Position numbers and translations under genes: made by a program. 64,000 nt of DNA from Candidatus Kuenenia stuttgartensis (GTDB taxonomy: Bacteria; Planctomycetota; Planctomycetia; Isosphaerales; Isosphaeraceae), in NCBI GenBank assembly GCA_945865635.1, contig CAMBEP010000014.1, positions 1 through 64,000 on the forward strand. Direction: 5' to 3'. Below are positions 26,707-36,390 of this stretch, piece by piece; position 1 is the first letter of the stretch, and every line of letters begins with the position of its first letter. The notes under the pieces are model-generated. The model ran no database searches. It worked only from the letters and a program-made list of their open reading frames with translations, and was not told the origin of the DNA.

Positions 26707-27228
26707 TCATTTTGCCTTCAATAGAGATCCAGAGCGCGTCAGTTCACCCACCTCACGCTCAAGCTGACTCACCTGATCGTTCAACTCTTCGTTTTGTTTC
26801 ACAAAGGCTGACTTCTGATCCTCAAGTGCAGCAATCTCCGACTGCAAACGCTTCAGATTCTCTGTCGTCTGTTCCTGAATCTTCAAATCGTCAGAAAAGG
26901 CTTTCTGGGCTGCCTGATAGTCGACATGTGTTTTACTGAGGGCATTCTTCGACTTCTGAAGATCCACCTTCACCAGATTGATTCGTGCCGAATAGGACTT
27001 GTCCTGCGAATCTTTCAGCTCTTTGGCCTGAACCAGCTCCTGGGCCTCAACTTCCATCGCCTGAGACACCTTCTGAAGCTCGCCATTGAGCCGTGTTTTG
27101 GTCGCGGCCTGTTTCGCCAGCTTGCCCTTCCAGTTCGTGGAGGTGGCATTCACCGCCAGGGATATTCCCATGAGTGTCAGCGACAAGCATAACAGCAGAA
27201 AGACGAGTCGCTTGCCCAGCTTGCTCAT
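26707..27228 (-). CDS. Membrane-anchored coiled-coil protein
   Basis: 173 residues: an N-terminal membrane anchor (SKLGKRLVFLLLCLSLTLMG), the motif NWKGKLAKQ directly after it, and then coiled coil to the end. It looks like a shortened paralogue of the next gene, sharing the anchor-plus-NWK layout but lacking the beta domain. The ATG at 27228 has AGGGG 6-7 bases upstream; the open frame extends 27 codons further but without support. First gene of a three-gene operon ending at the 25452 hairpin. Confidence 0.75.
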   Translation of the reverse strand: MSKLGKRLVFLLLCLSLTLMGISLAVNATSTNWKGKLAKQAATKTRLNGELQKVSQAMEVEAQELVQAKELKDSQDKSYSARINLVKVDLQKSKNALSKTHVDYQAAQKAFSDDLKIQEQTTENLKRLQSEIAALEDQKSAFVKQNEELNDQVSQLEREVGELTRSGSLLKAK

Positions 27229-27500
27229 GTCATCCCCTTTTCCAAAGTCTTCGCCAATTTGGCGAACCATTCCGTCTGATGCCACATTCGTATATCTATC
27301 GTATCCCACCCAAATCGCTCTAAGTCAAGCCCCACGCCGGACAATTTTTGCCCAAACCTCAAGGCGACCTACCAAAGCGAATTCAATCTGGGAAGAATAC
27401 ATAGGCTGACGTAATTTACAATAAAACTAAGCCATAGGCAAATAGACAGGAAGAAATAATCTCAGGAATCCAGGCGCTCTGCATTAATCTGGTTTGATTT

Positions 27501-29204
27501 TTAGCCGTAGGCAGCTTTTAGCGAATATGAGTTTTTGCTCCAAAACCACCCGAGCAAGCATAGCAACGAACTGAAAAATCCTGTTAGATCACCACAAAGC
27601 CTGTACAAAGAAGATCTTGCATCAAGTGGCACCGTCTCGATCAAAACGTCTTCCACAGCGGCAGGGAGCTCTTTGACGATTCGCCCATTGCCATCGATTA
27701 TAGAGGATATGCCGGTATTGGCGGCACGAACCATCGGGGTCCGATTTTCAATACACCGAAAAACACTGGCACAGAGGTGGACCTCGTGCTCTTCGGACCC
27801 CCGGAACCAGCCATCGTTTGTAATGTTCATGAAGAAATCGACCCGACCCGGCCCCGGGGACTCCCCGGAATTGGTAAAGAATCTCCGAACCACATGCGGT
27901 ACCGTATCTTCAAAACAAATCAAGGGCGCCATGTGCCAGAGATTCTTCAGTGTCAAAACTCGTGGCCGATCCCCATGATTCATATTCGGACGCTGATCTG
28001 GCGGAAACGGGGCGAGCTCTGCAATAAACGGCAGAGATTCTGTCCAGGGAATGTATTCGCCAAATGGAACCAGGTGGGTCTTGTAGTAATACTGTGCCGC
28101 TTGGCCAGGCTCAAACAGGGCGGCTGTATTGTACTTGCGGAATCCTGAGGGGCTCAGGTCCCAGGCCGTTGCGCCCACCACCATGGGGGTCTGCGATTGC
28201 GTCGCCCAGGCGTCCATCATCGCCTGCGACTGATTGCGATTTATGAACCAGTCCTCAACCGCTTCTTTCGGAACATATTCCCCGAGCACGGTTTTGATCC
28301 CATTTTCATCGAGCTTTGGGTCGGAAACAATCATTGGGAACGGGAACGATGTCTCTGGCCAGATGATCAAATCGAGGCTCTTCTCCGATTTGATCGCCTT
28401 TTGGATCAATCCCCGGTAGATATTCAAGAGATCATCATGATTGGGGTTGAGGCGTCGCGACTGGGGCACGTCTGACTGTAGCAAAGCCAGTGTCGGACCA
28501 GGCTTAAACTGGGCTGTCAATATGCGAACCTGCCCATAAACCACCGTCAGAAGCAGGCTCGACAAGGCCACCATCACCCCTCTGCGCCAGCACTTGGGAG
28601 CATTCATCCAAGTCCATTGCCCGGCAAAGAACCACTCGGCAGCCAGTGCCTGAACAGCGACCAAGAGGAGACTGAGCATCGAGGCCCCGCCGATGTCGGA
28701 GATCTGAATCAGCCATGTCTGGCGGAACTGGGTATGAGCCACATGATACCAAGGGAAGCCGGTGAGATAGTACTCACGGGCAATCTCCTGAAAACCCCAG
28801 ACAGCAGGCCAGACGACCCATAAAGGCCATCGATTCCGGATATACAACCGGCGCACCAGCACGGCCATGATAGGCCACCAGACAGCCAGAACCAACGACA
28901 TGACCAACCAACCGGGCCAGGCACTGGGGTCTGATAGCCGCACCCACTGAATGGCCAGAACCCAAAACGCCAGACCGCCCGTTAAAGCGACTCGAAGTGT
29001 TCGCCTGAATGAGAGTTGCGGGTGATCAACCCAAACTCCAAACCACGGCACCAGCGCCACCCAGGCCATCCACCAGAAACCCGTCGGCGGGAAGGCTGAC
29101 CAAAGCAAAACACCGCTCAGGCCTGCACGCATTTCAGGCAGCCAGCCTGAATTCGGCTTATTGGCGATCCATGATGTGTCTGGAGGGCTATTGGCGTCAT
29201 CCAT
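27501..29204 (-). CDS. lnt: Apolipoprotein N-acyltransferase
   Basis: 567-residue inner-membrane enzyme adding the third acyl chain to lipoproteins. About eight hydrophobic N-terminal segments precede a nitrilase-like periplasmic domain with the Glu-Lys-Cys triad: WPETSFPF (Glu), YYKTHLVPFGEYIPW (Lys), PLICFED (Cys). The last residues form a C-terminal membrane helix (LTGFFSSLLCLLGWFW). The several lipobox proteins in this window are plausible substrates. It follows moeA by 24 bases in the same direction. Confidence 0.93.
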   Translation of the reverse strand: MDDANSPPDTSWIANKPNSGWLPEMRAGLSGVLLWSAFPPTGFWWMAWVALVPWFGVWVDHPQLSFRRTLRVALTGGLAFWVLAIQWVRLSDPSAWPGWLVMSLVLAVWWPIMAVLVRRLYIRNRWPLWVVWPAVWGFQEIAREYYLTGFPWYHVAHTQFRQTWLIQISDIGGASMLSLLLVAVQALAAEWFFAGQWTWMNAPKCWRRGVMVALSSLLLTVVYGQVRILTAQFKPGPTLALLQSDVPQSRRLNPNHDDLLNIYRGLIQKAIKSEKSLDLIIWPETSFPFPMIVSDPKLDENGIKTVLGEYVPKEAVEDWFINRNQSQAMMDAWATQSQTPMVVGATAWDLSPSGFRKYNTAALFEPGQAAQYYYKTHLVPFGEYIPWTESLPFIAELAPFPPDQRPNMNHGDRPRVLTLKNLWHMAPLICFEDTVPHVVRRFFTNSGESPGPGRVDFFMNITNDGWFRGSEEHEVHLCASVFRCIENRTPMVRAANTGISSIIDGNGRIVKELPAAVEDVLIETVPLDARSSLYRLCGDLTGFFSSLLCLLGWFWSKNSYSLKAAYG

Positions 29205-29228
29205 AACGTACTCTGTAAAATCCTTTTT

Positions 29229-30467
29229 TTACGGCAAAAGCGGCAGGAATGAGACGTTCGAACCCGCCGCCAGGCGACATGGTCCGCCAGGCACCAGGAT
29301 GAAACCATCGGCAAGTGCAGCGCCCCTAAGGTCATTTGATCCGGCCCAGCTCACAGGTTCGGCTGCCATTCGGTCGTGCCTTCTGGAGAGTCGGGCTGGG
29401 ATGTAAGAAGGCCGCTCGTCCCGATTTTCAACGGCGTCCGCCAGTGTCACAGTTCGATGAGCCACTGGTTCTGTAGAGATACCTCGAAGAGCCAAGATGG
29501 CGGGCTTGACGAACAGAAGAAAATTCACCACCACACTCACTGGGTTGCCGGGCAGGCCGAAGACCAAAACCTTACGTATCGGCTTCTGGCCCAGTTCTTC
29601 TGCCGAGTGCCTCACACCAAACCAGAGCGGCTTACCAGGCTTGAGACGGATTTTATGAAACACGGGCTCGACACCAAGGGAGGCCAAGGTGTCGGGCACC
29701 AGGTCTGCCTCGCCGGCTGAAACCCCACCCGTCACAATCAGGATGTCTGAATAGAGGCCGGCCGATAAACTCTCGGCAAGTGATTGCGGATCATCTTTGG
29801 CAATCGGCAGCACTTCGGGCAGCCCACCGGCCTGCTCGATCAGCGAACGCAGAACATAAGCATTCGAATTCCGAATCTGGGCTGGCCCGGGCTGCTGGTC
29901 AATTTCAACCAGCTCATCGCCAGTTGGTACAATGCGAATCCGAGGCTGGGGCACAATTCGGACCCGTGTCCTTCCAACCGATCCCAAAACGCCAATCGCG
30001 GCCCCATTGAGTCTCAGCAACTTAGGCAAAATGACCTCTCCAGAGGCAATTTCGCGGCCCCTGGGCAGGACATTCTGGCCGGCTTTGATGTGCCTGTCAA
30101 ACGGGAGCCGGATCTGTTCCGTAGGGATCGTCTCAACCTGTTCCCACATGACCACGGAATCCGCACCCATGGGCAAAGGCGCGCCGGTCATGATCCGGGC
30201 CGTCTGGCCAGGCTCCAGACCAATCGTTGGAAACCTTCCAGCACGAATGGTTTGGGTAACCTGAAAGTCGCGCAGCCCAAGGCCAGCTTCCTCAGAATTC
30301 AAGGCATATCCATCCACCAGGGCCTTATCAAACGGAGGCAAGTCCTGGTCCGCCAGAACATCTTCGGCGAGAATGGCCCCCAGCGCTTCTTCAATCGATC
30401 TCTCGGCCGGCTGCAGGGCCTGACACCAGGTCATGACTTGGCGAAATGCTTCGTCTGAGTTCAGCAC
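29229..30467 (-). CDS. moeA: Molybdopterin molybdenumtransferase
   Basis: 412 residues; inserts molybdate into adenylylated molybdopterin. Family landmarks: the N-terminal LPPFDKALVDGYAL (DxSxxDGYA-like), GAPLPMGADSVVMWE, GVLGSVGRTRVRIVPQPRIRIVPTGDELV, ILIVTGGVSAGEADLVPDTL and GLPGNPVSVVVNF. The start is GTG at 30467, with GGAG about 9 bases upstream, so it overlaps the end of pabA by 7 bases. The second residue of the DGYA motif region is FDKALVDGYA rather than FDNSAMDGYA, a minor variation. Confidence 0.95.
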   Translation of the reverse strand: MLNSDEAFRQVMTWCQALQPAERSIEEALGAILAEDVLADQDLPPFDKALVDGYALNSEEAGLGLRDFQVTQTIRAGRFPTIGLEPGQTARIMTGAPLPMGADSVVMWEQVETIPTEQIRLPFDRHIKAGQNVLPRGREIASGEVILPKLLRLNGAAIGVLGSVGRTRVRIVPQPRIRIVPTGDELVEIDQQPGPAQIRNSNAYVLRSLIEQAGGLPEVLPIAKDDPQSLAESLSAGLYSDILIVTGGVSAGEADLVPDTLASLGVEPVFHKIRLKPGKPLWFGVRHSAEELGQKPIRKVLVFGLPGNPVSVVVNFLLFVKPAILALRGISTEPVAHRTVTLADAVENRDERPSYIPARLSRRHDRMAAEPVSWAGSNDLRGAALADGFILVPGGPCRLAAGSNVSFLPLLP

Positions 30468-31096
30468 GACTTGGTATCTCCAGTAGGGACGGATTTTTGT
30501 AGCGTATCAACGAGTCCCGCTGGCCACGGACGATCGACAAAATTGGCGAGCAGTTTGATCCCATCAAGTGTCAAAAAACTTTCCGGGTGATATTGCACAC
30601 CCTCCATCGGAAATTGCTTGTGCCGCACGCCCATGATTTCCTTCTGATCCGTCCAGGCCACCACTTCAAGCTCGGGGGGAACGTGGTCCGGATGGATCAC
30701 CAGACTATGATAACGCGTTGCTTCAAAAGGGCTTGCAATTCCACGATAAAGCCCCTTGCCATCATGAAAGATCATGGATGTTTTGCCGTGCATGATGCGT
30801 GGAGCACGCACCACAAGCCCGCCCAGCGCCTCGCCCATGCACTGATGACCCAGGCAGACTCCAAGAATCGGAATCTTCGCACCAAACCGGCGAATCACCT
30901 CGCAAGAAATCCCTGCTTCCTCCGGCGTGCACGGGCCAGGAGAGATGATAATTCGCTCTGGCGAAAGCGTTTGAATCTCATCCAAAGTGATCTGGTCATT
31001 GCGGCGAACCAACACCTCAAGTGCGGGATCAATCTCGCCCAGCCTTTGGACAAGATTATAGGTGAACGAGTCGTAGTTATCGATCAGAAGGATCAT
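30461..31096 (-). CDS. pabA: Glutamine amidotransferase of aminodeoxychorismate/anthranilate synthase
   Basis: 211-residue class I amidotransferase feeding ammonia to PabB or TrpE. Conserved: MILLIDNYDSFTYNL, IISPGPCTPEEAG, the nucleophile in GVCLGHQ (Cys81), and YHPESFLT with the His/Glu of the triad. Whether it serves folate, tryptophan or both cannot be decided, as no pabB or trpE is next to it. First gene of pabA-moeA-lnt, with a 7-base overlap into moeA. Confidence 0.92.
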   Translation of the reverse strand: MILLIDNYDSFTYNLVQRLGEIDPALEVLVRRNDQITLDEIQTLSPERIIISPGPCTPEEAGISCEVIRRFGAKIPILGVCLGHQCMGEALGGLVVRAPRIMHGKTSMIFHDGKGLYRGIASPFEATRYHSLVIHPDHVPPELEVVAWTDQKEIMGVRHKQFPMEGVQYHPESFLTLDGIKLLANFVDRPWPAGLVDTLQKSVPTGDTKSC

Positions 31097-31391
31097 GCCT
31101 TGGTTCCGGGCCGGTCGGTTCTGGCCAAGTCAAGCGATTGTCAATTTCTGTGGATCAAGCCGATTGATCAACGTGTATCAAACGCGATGACATTCAGCAT
31201 CCTAACGATCAGGCTAAGCCTTGGGAAGATGCGATGCAGGCTTTCTGCTCGCACCAACTGGATTCATGTGTCATGTTAAGTATGGATGGATCGCGCACTG
31301 ACCAGCGGCCACATGCCCCTGATTGCTCGATCTTGGGGATCGCCAAGAGCGGATTTTTCGGAACGCGAACAAGCCCACGGAGATCACGGAT

Positions 31392-31850
31392 ATGATCAAC
31401 CTTATTGCAATCGGTTTAAGTTGTCTGGTTCTCTCCGCGGGCCATACGCCTCCGGAAGGTGGCGAACTCGGTCCCGGGCCCGGCCAAGGCTGGGGCTTCC
31501 CAAACGGAAATCCTGACGGATACGGTTATTGGTCGCAAGGTAGCAAATTGCCGATCTGCCAAGGCCGAACCACAGAGTTTTATGTACAGCGATATATGAT
31601 GGTTCCTGGCTACCAATTGGTATTCCCACAGTATTACAACCCTTATGTCATGCGCTCGCAGAGATTTATTCCCTACACCGGCTGTGGCGGCTGCCACCCC
31701 TTCTCTCCTGAGATCATACCGACCCGACTCTCAATGACGCCTTACGACGAACTTCCAGCCAGCAATGTTCAAGTCGTAAATGTACCCAGATTCTCCGGTG
31801 TCTCCGAAACCGAACCCATCAACTCCGGATCTTCAGGCCTCTTGCCCTAA
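31392..31850 (+). CDS. Small secreted protein of Gemmata-type
   Basis: 152 residues. Signal peptide MINLIAIGLSCLVLSAG. The mature part is rich in Gly, Pro and Tyr (GPGPGQGWGFPNGNPDGYGYW, YNPYVMRSQRFIPYTGCGGCHP) and has three cysteines, one pair as CGGC. From memory, similar proteins occur in Gemmata relatives and have no known role; the sequence suggests a surface or periplasmic protein. The ATG at 31392 was preferred over one at 31323 because it begins the signal peptide. A perfect terminator follows. Confidence 0.7.
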   Translation: MINLIAIGLSCLVLSAGHTPPEGGELGPGPGQGWGFPNGNPDGYGYWSQGSKLPICQGRTTEFYVQRYMMVPGYQLVFPQYYNPYVMRSQRFIPYTGCGGCHPFSPEIIPTRLSMTPYDELPASNVQVVNVPRFSGVSETEPINSGSSGLLP

Positions 31851-31894
31851 TTTTCTCAACTCCGACTCAAAAAAAACGCTCTCTGAACAACTCG

Positions 31895-31923
31895 CAGGCA
31901 ACCTTAAGGTTGCCTGTTTTTTT
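31895..31923 (+). terminator. Rho-independent terminator
   Basis: The 22-base palindrome caggcaacctt / aaggttgcctg is followed by seven T. It ends the secreted-protein transcript and separates it from glpK. Confidence 0.92.
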
Positions 31924-32117
31924 GTTTGTATCCCAACCTGACTGTCATCCGGGGCTTTAGACGAATTGCCCTTATGGCCAACAATTTTTTCAAGATATTT
32001 CCATCAAACCGCCTTTTCTGCTTGTGATTTCCCATCCAAACCCATAGATTGAAGCCCATCTTCCCGCACTCAAAAAAAAACACCAGTGCTTGCAATTCTT
32101 TTCAAGGAGCTTTATCC

Positions 32118-33629
32118 ATGCCCTCATCTCAACCTGCTGACTGCCTACTGGTGATTGATCAAGGCACGACCAGCACGCGAGCCATTGTTTTTGACACCTA
32201 TGCCAATCCCCTCGGCACAGGTCAATATGAAGTTCCGCTTGCCTATCCACAAAGCGGCTGGGTCGAGCAGACGGCCTCCGACCTGATCCACTCATCAGCC
32301 GCTGCCGTGGCAACCGCAATCTCTGCCAGCGGAATTGATTCCAGCCGAATCGCCGCCATCGGCCTGACCAATCAGCGCGAAACCACGGTTGTCTGGGATC
32401 GTATCCAAGGGCAAGCCATTGCTCCAGCCATAGTCTGGCAAGACCGCCGAACGGCTGAAACCTGCCGGTCGCTTGCAACTCATCGAGACTTGGTCCGCCA
32501 GAAAACAGGTCTCGAACTCGACCCCTATTTCTCGGCCACCAAGATTGCCTGGATCCTCCACAACAATTCCGGCTCAAACCTGCGTGCCCAGCAGGGCGAA
32601 TTGCTCTTCGGCACCGTCGATTCGTTTCTGATTTACCACATGACCAGCGGCCTGACACACGCCACCGATGTGACCAACGCCTCACGCACCATGCTCATGG
32701 ATCTGGCCACTGCCAAGTGGGACCCCTCACTTTGCGAACTCTTCGGTGTGCCTACCTCCATGCTGCCTGAAATCCGGCCCAGTGTCGGCTCATTTGGTGT
32801 GACCAAGGGCTTGGGCTGGCTGCCCGACGGCATTCCCATCATGGGCGTGGCCGGCGACCAGCAAGCCAGCCTTGTCGGGCAAGGCTGCTTCCAGGCCGGC
32901 CAGACCAAATGCACCTATGGCACCGGCGCTTTTTTACTGACCCACACCGGCAATAAAATCGGTAGATCAAAAAATGGCCTGCTCACCACTCGCGCCGCTA
33001 CCCTGACGGACGGCCAGCCCCAATTCGCACTCGAAGGCAGCGTCTTTGTTGCCGGTGCTGCGGTGCAGTGGCTTCGCGATGGCCTGAAGGCCATCGATTC
33101 CGCCCCTGCAATCAACCCACTCGCCGAACAAGCCGATCCCGCCTCAGACCTACTCTTCGTCCCTGCCCTGACCGGCCTGGGTGCCCCCTACTGGAACCCT
33201 GAAGCCCGCGGCACCATCTTCGGCCTGACCCGATCCACCTCCCAGGCCGACATCGCTCGGGCCACCCTTGAAGGAGTCGCCTTCCAGGTGGCCGACCTGA
33301 TCGACGCCATCGTGGCCGACACCGGCCAGCCACTCACCGACATGAGTGTCGACGGCGGCATGTCCGATAGCGACCTGTTCCTCCAGTTGCAATCCGACAT
33401 CCTCGGCTTCCCCATGCGCCGCAGTCTCCAGCGCGAGGCCACTGCACTTGGTGCAGCCGTTCTGGCTGGTCTTGGCATCGGGCTTTGGGCCTCTGTCGAA
33501 CAGGCGTTTGCAACCCACACCACAGCACAAAAACGTTTCACACCGGCCCGCGACAACTCATGGAGAGCCTCTGCCATGGCCCGCTGGCGAAGGGCAATCG
33601 CTGCCGTCAATCAATTCTACAGCCATTAA
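32118..33629 (+). CDS. glpK: Glycerol kinase
   Basis: 503-residue FGGY-family kinase making sn-glycerol 3-phosphate. Phosphate-1 motif IDQGTTSTRAIVFD near the N-terminus, glycerol-contacting segments (TNQRETTVVWD, WQDRRTAETC), GVAGDQQASLVGQ, and the C-terminal DGGMSDSDLFLQLQSDILGFP. Length is normal. AAGGAG sits about 9 bases before the ATG at 32118; the in-frame extension to 32049 is not conserved. Followed after 83 bases by the DUF4432 gene, probably in one transcript. Confidence 0.95.
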   Translation: MPSSQPADCLLVIDQGTTSTRAIVFDTYANPLGTGQYEVPLAYPQSGWVEQTASDLIHSSAAAVATAISASGIDSSRIAAIGLTNQRETTVVWDRIQGQAIAPAIVWQDRRTAETCRSLATHRDLVRQKTGLELDPYFSATKIAWILHNNSGSNLRAQQGELLFGTVDSFLIYHMTSGLTHATDVTNASRTMLMDLATAKWDPSLCELFGVPTSMLPEIRPSVGSFGVTKGLGWLPDGIPIMGVAGDQQASLVGQGCFQAGQTKCTYGTGAFLLTHTGNKIGRSKNGLLTTRAATLTDGQPQFALEGSVFVAGAAVQWLRDGLKAIDSAPAINPLAEQADPASDLLFVPALTGLGAPYWNPEARGTIFGLTRSTSQADIARATLEGVAFQVADLIDAIVADTGQPLTDMSVDGGMSDSDLFLQLQSDILGFPMRRSLQREATALGAAVLAGLGIGLWASVEQAFATHTTAQKRFTPARDNSWRASAMARWRRAIAAVNQFYSH

Positions 33630-33712
33630 GATTGGCCAACTTCAGCCACTTTCCATTAGAATCGCATTTCACCCATCTCGATCCTTTTTTGCCCATCGAA
33701 GGTACAAATACC

Positions 33713-34852
33713 ATGTCGACCGTTGTCCTGACCGATGTCTCCAAGAATATTGCCTCTGATCACGCCTCGATCCAGTCCATCGGAGGTGTCACCGCCACAC
33801 TCCACACGCTTCAGGGCGGCAGGCGGCAGGGTGTCCAACTGCTCGAACTGAGCAACAGTCGCTTCCAAGTCTCCATCATCCCCACTCGCGGCATGGGCCT
33901 CTGGAAGGCCAGACTCGACGACCTGCCCGTCGGCTGGGAATCGCCTGTAAAAGATGGGCCGGTCAATCCCTCATTTGTCAATCAGGCCGCCCTGGGTGGC
34001 CTTGGCTGGCTTGAGGGCTTTGACGAAATGATGGTCCGCTGTGGCCTCACCCAAAATGGGCCACCTTCGCCGGTCACCGAACCTTTCGCTATCGGCCTGC
34101 ATGGCCTGATCGCCAACCGCCCTGCACATTTCCTGGCTGTGCATGAAGAGGCCGATCGCCTCATCGTCGAAGGCCATGTTGATGAAACTTGCCTGTTCGG
34201 AATGAACCTCAGGCTCGTCACTCGCATCACACTTTTAAAAGACTCCACCCGCCTTGAAGTCGAAGACGAAATCATCAACATGGGCAATGGCATGGCCGAC
34301 CTCCAATTGCTCTATCACTGGAACTTCGGTCGCCCTTGGCTTGATGGCGGCGCCCAGTTCGTTTCGCCTGCTGTGGAAGTCATTCCACGCGACAAAATCG
34401 CCGCCCGCGGTGTCAACAGTTACGATATCTACGACGAGCCCATGGTGGGGTATCACGAACAAGCCTTCTTTTTCAAACTCAAAGGCGAACCCGATTCGAA
34501 CAAGACCACCGTCATGCTCCGAAACGACGCCGGCAACAAAGGCCTGGCCCTTCGGTTCGACCTTGACCAACTCCCCTACTTCACGCTCTGGAAGAACACG
34601 GCTGGCTATCAAAATGGCTATGTCACTGGGCTTGAGCCCGCCACCAACTTCCCCAACCCCAAGCCATTCGAAAAAACTCAGGGTCGCGTCATCCAGCTCA
34701 TGCCGGGAGCCCGACACCTGGCCGTCAGTTCGCTCGAAGTTCTGCCTGAAAAAGGCGATGTCGATCGTGTCCAACACGAAATCGACCGAATCCGTAACGG
34801 CACAAAACCATTCGTACACCACGAACCAGTCGCCCCCTACGCCGTCGTTTAA
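33713..34852 (+). CDS. DUF4432 / aldose-1-epimerase-like protein
   Basis: 379 residues with the galactose-mutarotase fold signatures of DUF4432: SIIPTRGMGLWKARLDD, GWESPVKDGPVNPSFVNQ, GLGWLEGFDEMMVRCGL, GLHGLIANRPA, YHWNFGRP, GLEPATNFPNPKPFEK. Probably binds a sugar or polyol; substrate unknown. GAAGG precedes the ATG at 33713 (about 11 bases). Position after glpK hints at sugar/polyol metabolism, but this is inference. Confidence 0.85.
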   Translation: MSTVVLTDVSKNIASDHASIQSIGGVTATLHTLQGGRRQGVQLLELSNSRFQVSIIPTRGMGLWKARLDDLPVGWESPVKDGPVNPSFVNQAALGGLGWLEGFDEMMVRCGLTQNGPPSPVTEPFAIGLHGLIANRPAHFLAVHEEADRLIVEGHVDETCLFGMNLRLVTRITLLKDSTRLEVEDEIINMGNGMADLQLLYHWNFGRPWLDGGAQFVSPAVEVIPRDKIAARGVNSYDIYDEPMVGYHEQAFFFKLKGEPDSNKTTVMLRNDAGNKGLALRFDLDQLPYFTLWKNTAGYQNGYVTGLEPATNFPNPKPFEKTQGRVIQLMPGARHLAVSSLEVLPEKGDVDRVQHEIDRIRNGTKPFVHHEPVAPYAVV

Positions 34853-35052
34853 TCCAATCCAGCACGCCTGAATCCAAAACGGGCATAACTCACCACCTGC
34901 CGGCCATCAGTTCACAGACCATTGATTTGGACTGCGTTCCTGATGGCCTTCTGGCTTGGTATTTATCGTGCCTTTGGGTTATGCTTGAATCCTCATGCGA
35001 TCATTCTTACCGATTGAGTCTTCATCCCCCCTGCTGAGAATTCCCAAAGCTG

Positions 35053-36390
35053 ATGCACCATTCACCAAACCCAATCTGGGCACTGCCTTTTCTAGCCATT
35101 CTCACAGCCATCGCCATTCTGCCTCTGGTGCACAGAACCGCCCACGCATGGGAAAAAAACTCCAATAAACTTTACCTCAGCCTGGTTTTATCACTCATCA
35201 CACTGGCCTATTACTCCACTCGCTCGTTCGGCTTTCACGACGCCGCCCCAGGCTATGACAGCGTCCGGGCCGTGCTCAAGCACGCCGTTATCGAAGATTA
35301 TATCCCCTTCGTCATTCTGCTCTTTACATTATACGTTGCCGCAGGCGGACTCCGACTGGACGCCGACCTGCTCGCCACACCCACCAATAATACAATCCTT
35401 CTGGGTATCGGTGCCCTGCTCGCCAGCCTCATCGGCACCACAGGTGCTTCGATGCTGATGATCAGGCCTGTTTTGCAAACCAACTCGGAACGAACCAAAG
35501 TCTCGCACACCATCGTCTTTTTCATCTTTCTCGTCTCAAATATCGGTGGCCTTTTAACACCCATCGGCGACCCACCCCTCTTTCTGGGCTATCTCCAGGG
35601 TGTCCCATTTCTCTGGACATTGCGACTCTTCCCTTATTGGTTAGGCTGCATTTCAACATTGCTGGCCGTCTACTGGGTCTGGGATTCCAAGGTCTATCGC
35701 TCAGAACCCTATCGCGCCTTGGCCGCCGACCGCGCCATGCAAATAAAACCCCGAATTCGCGGGCAAGTAAACTTCCCAATTTTAGCCCTGATTATCTTAT
35801 GCGTCGCCCTGCTTGTGCCAGGTCAAAAAATCGGCGGCTATATCGTGCCCGAGAATTCGCGCGATCTGGCACTGCTTTTACTGGCAGCCATTTCTCTAGT
35901 CCTGACCCCAAAAAAAGTCCGGAACGATAATCTGTTTAATTATGGGGCGATCCAGGAAGTGGCCGCCCTGTTTTTGGGCATTTTCATCACCATGCAGGTG
36001 CCTATGGAAATATTGAAAGCCAAGGGCCCAAGCCTGGGGCTGGAAAAACCAATCGAATTCTTCTGGGCCAGCGGCGGACTTTCAAGCTTTCTGGACAACG
36101 CACCAACCTACCTGGTTTTTCTTGAAACTGCGAAAACCCTGCCTGTCGCCAGTGGTGTGGAGATATTAAAATTATCCACCGGCGAAGTGGCTGCATCCCT
36201 CTTGGCCGCAATTTCCCTGGGCGCCGTCTTCATGGGTGCCAACACCTATATTGGCAATGGCCCCAACTTCATGGTCAAGTCCATCGCCGAGCAGGCCGGC
36301 GTAAAAATGCCCAGCTTCTTCGGCTATATGGCCTATAGCATCGGCATCCTGATCCCTCTGTTCCTGCTTGTCAGCCTATTCGGGCTTTAA
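35053..36390 (+). CDS. nhaD: Sodium:proton antiporter, NhaD type
   Basis: 445-residue polytopic protein of the ion-transporter superfamily. Conserved NhaD-like features include LLTPIGDPPLFLGYLQGVPFLWTL, SSFLDNAPTYLVFLETA and GANTYIGNGPNFMVKSIAE. Likely exchanges Na+ for H+ at the inner membrane; arsenite or dicarboxylate permeases of the same fold are less likely given the GDPP and NGPNFM motifs. The stop overlaps the stop of the convergent gene at 36387 by four bases. About 200 bases upstream are empty. Confidence 0.88.
   Translation: MHHSPNPIWALPFLAILTAIAILPLVHRTAHAWEKNSNKLYLSLVLSLITLAYYSTRSFGFHDAAPGYDSVRAVLKHAVIEDYIPFVILLFTLYVAAGGLRLDADLLATPTNNTILLGIGALLASLIGTTGASMLMIRPVLQTNSERTKVSHTIVFFIFLVSNIGGLLTPIGDPPLFLGYLQGVPFLWTLRLFPYWLGCISTLLAVYWVWDSKVYRSEPYRALAADRAMQIKPRIRGQVNFPILALIILCVALLVPGQKIGGYIVPENSRDLALLLLAAISLVLTPKKVRNDNLFNYGAIQEVAALFLGIFITMQVPMEILKAKGPSLGLEKPIEFFWASGGLSSFLDNAPTYLVFLETAKTLPVASGVEILKLSTGEVAASLLAAISLGAVFMGANTYIGNGPNFMVKSIAEQAGVKMPSFFGYMAYSIGILIPLFLLVSLFGL

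Noticed and set aside
34890..34960. ggccatcag / ctgatggcc pair after the DUF4432 gene
   Set aside because: Loop of about 30 bases and no T-run; could be chance.
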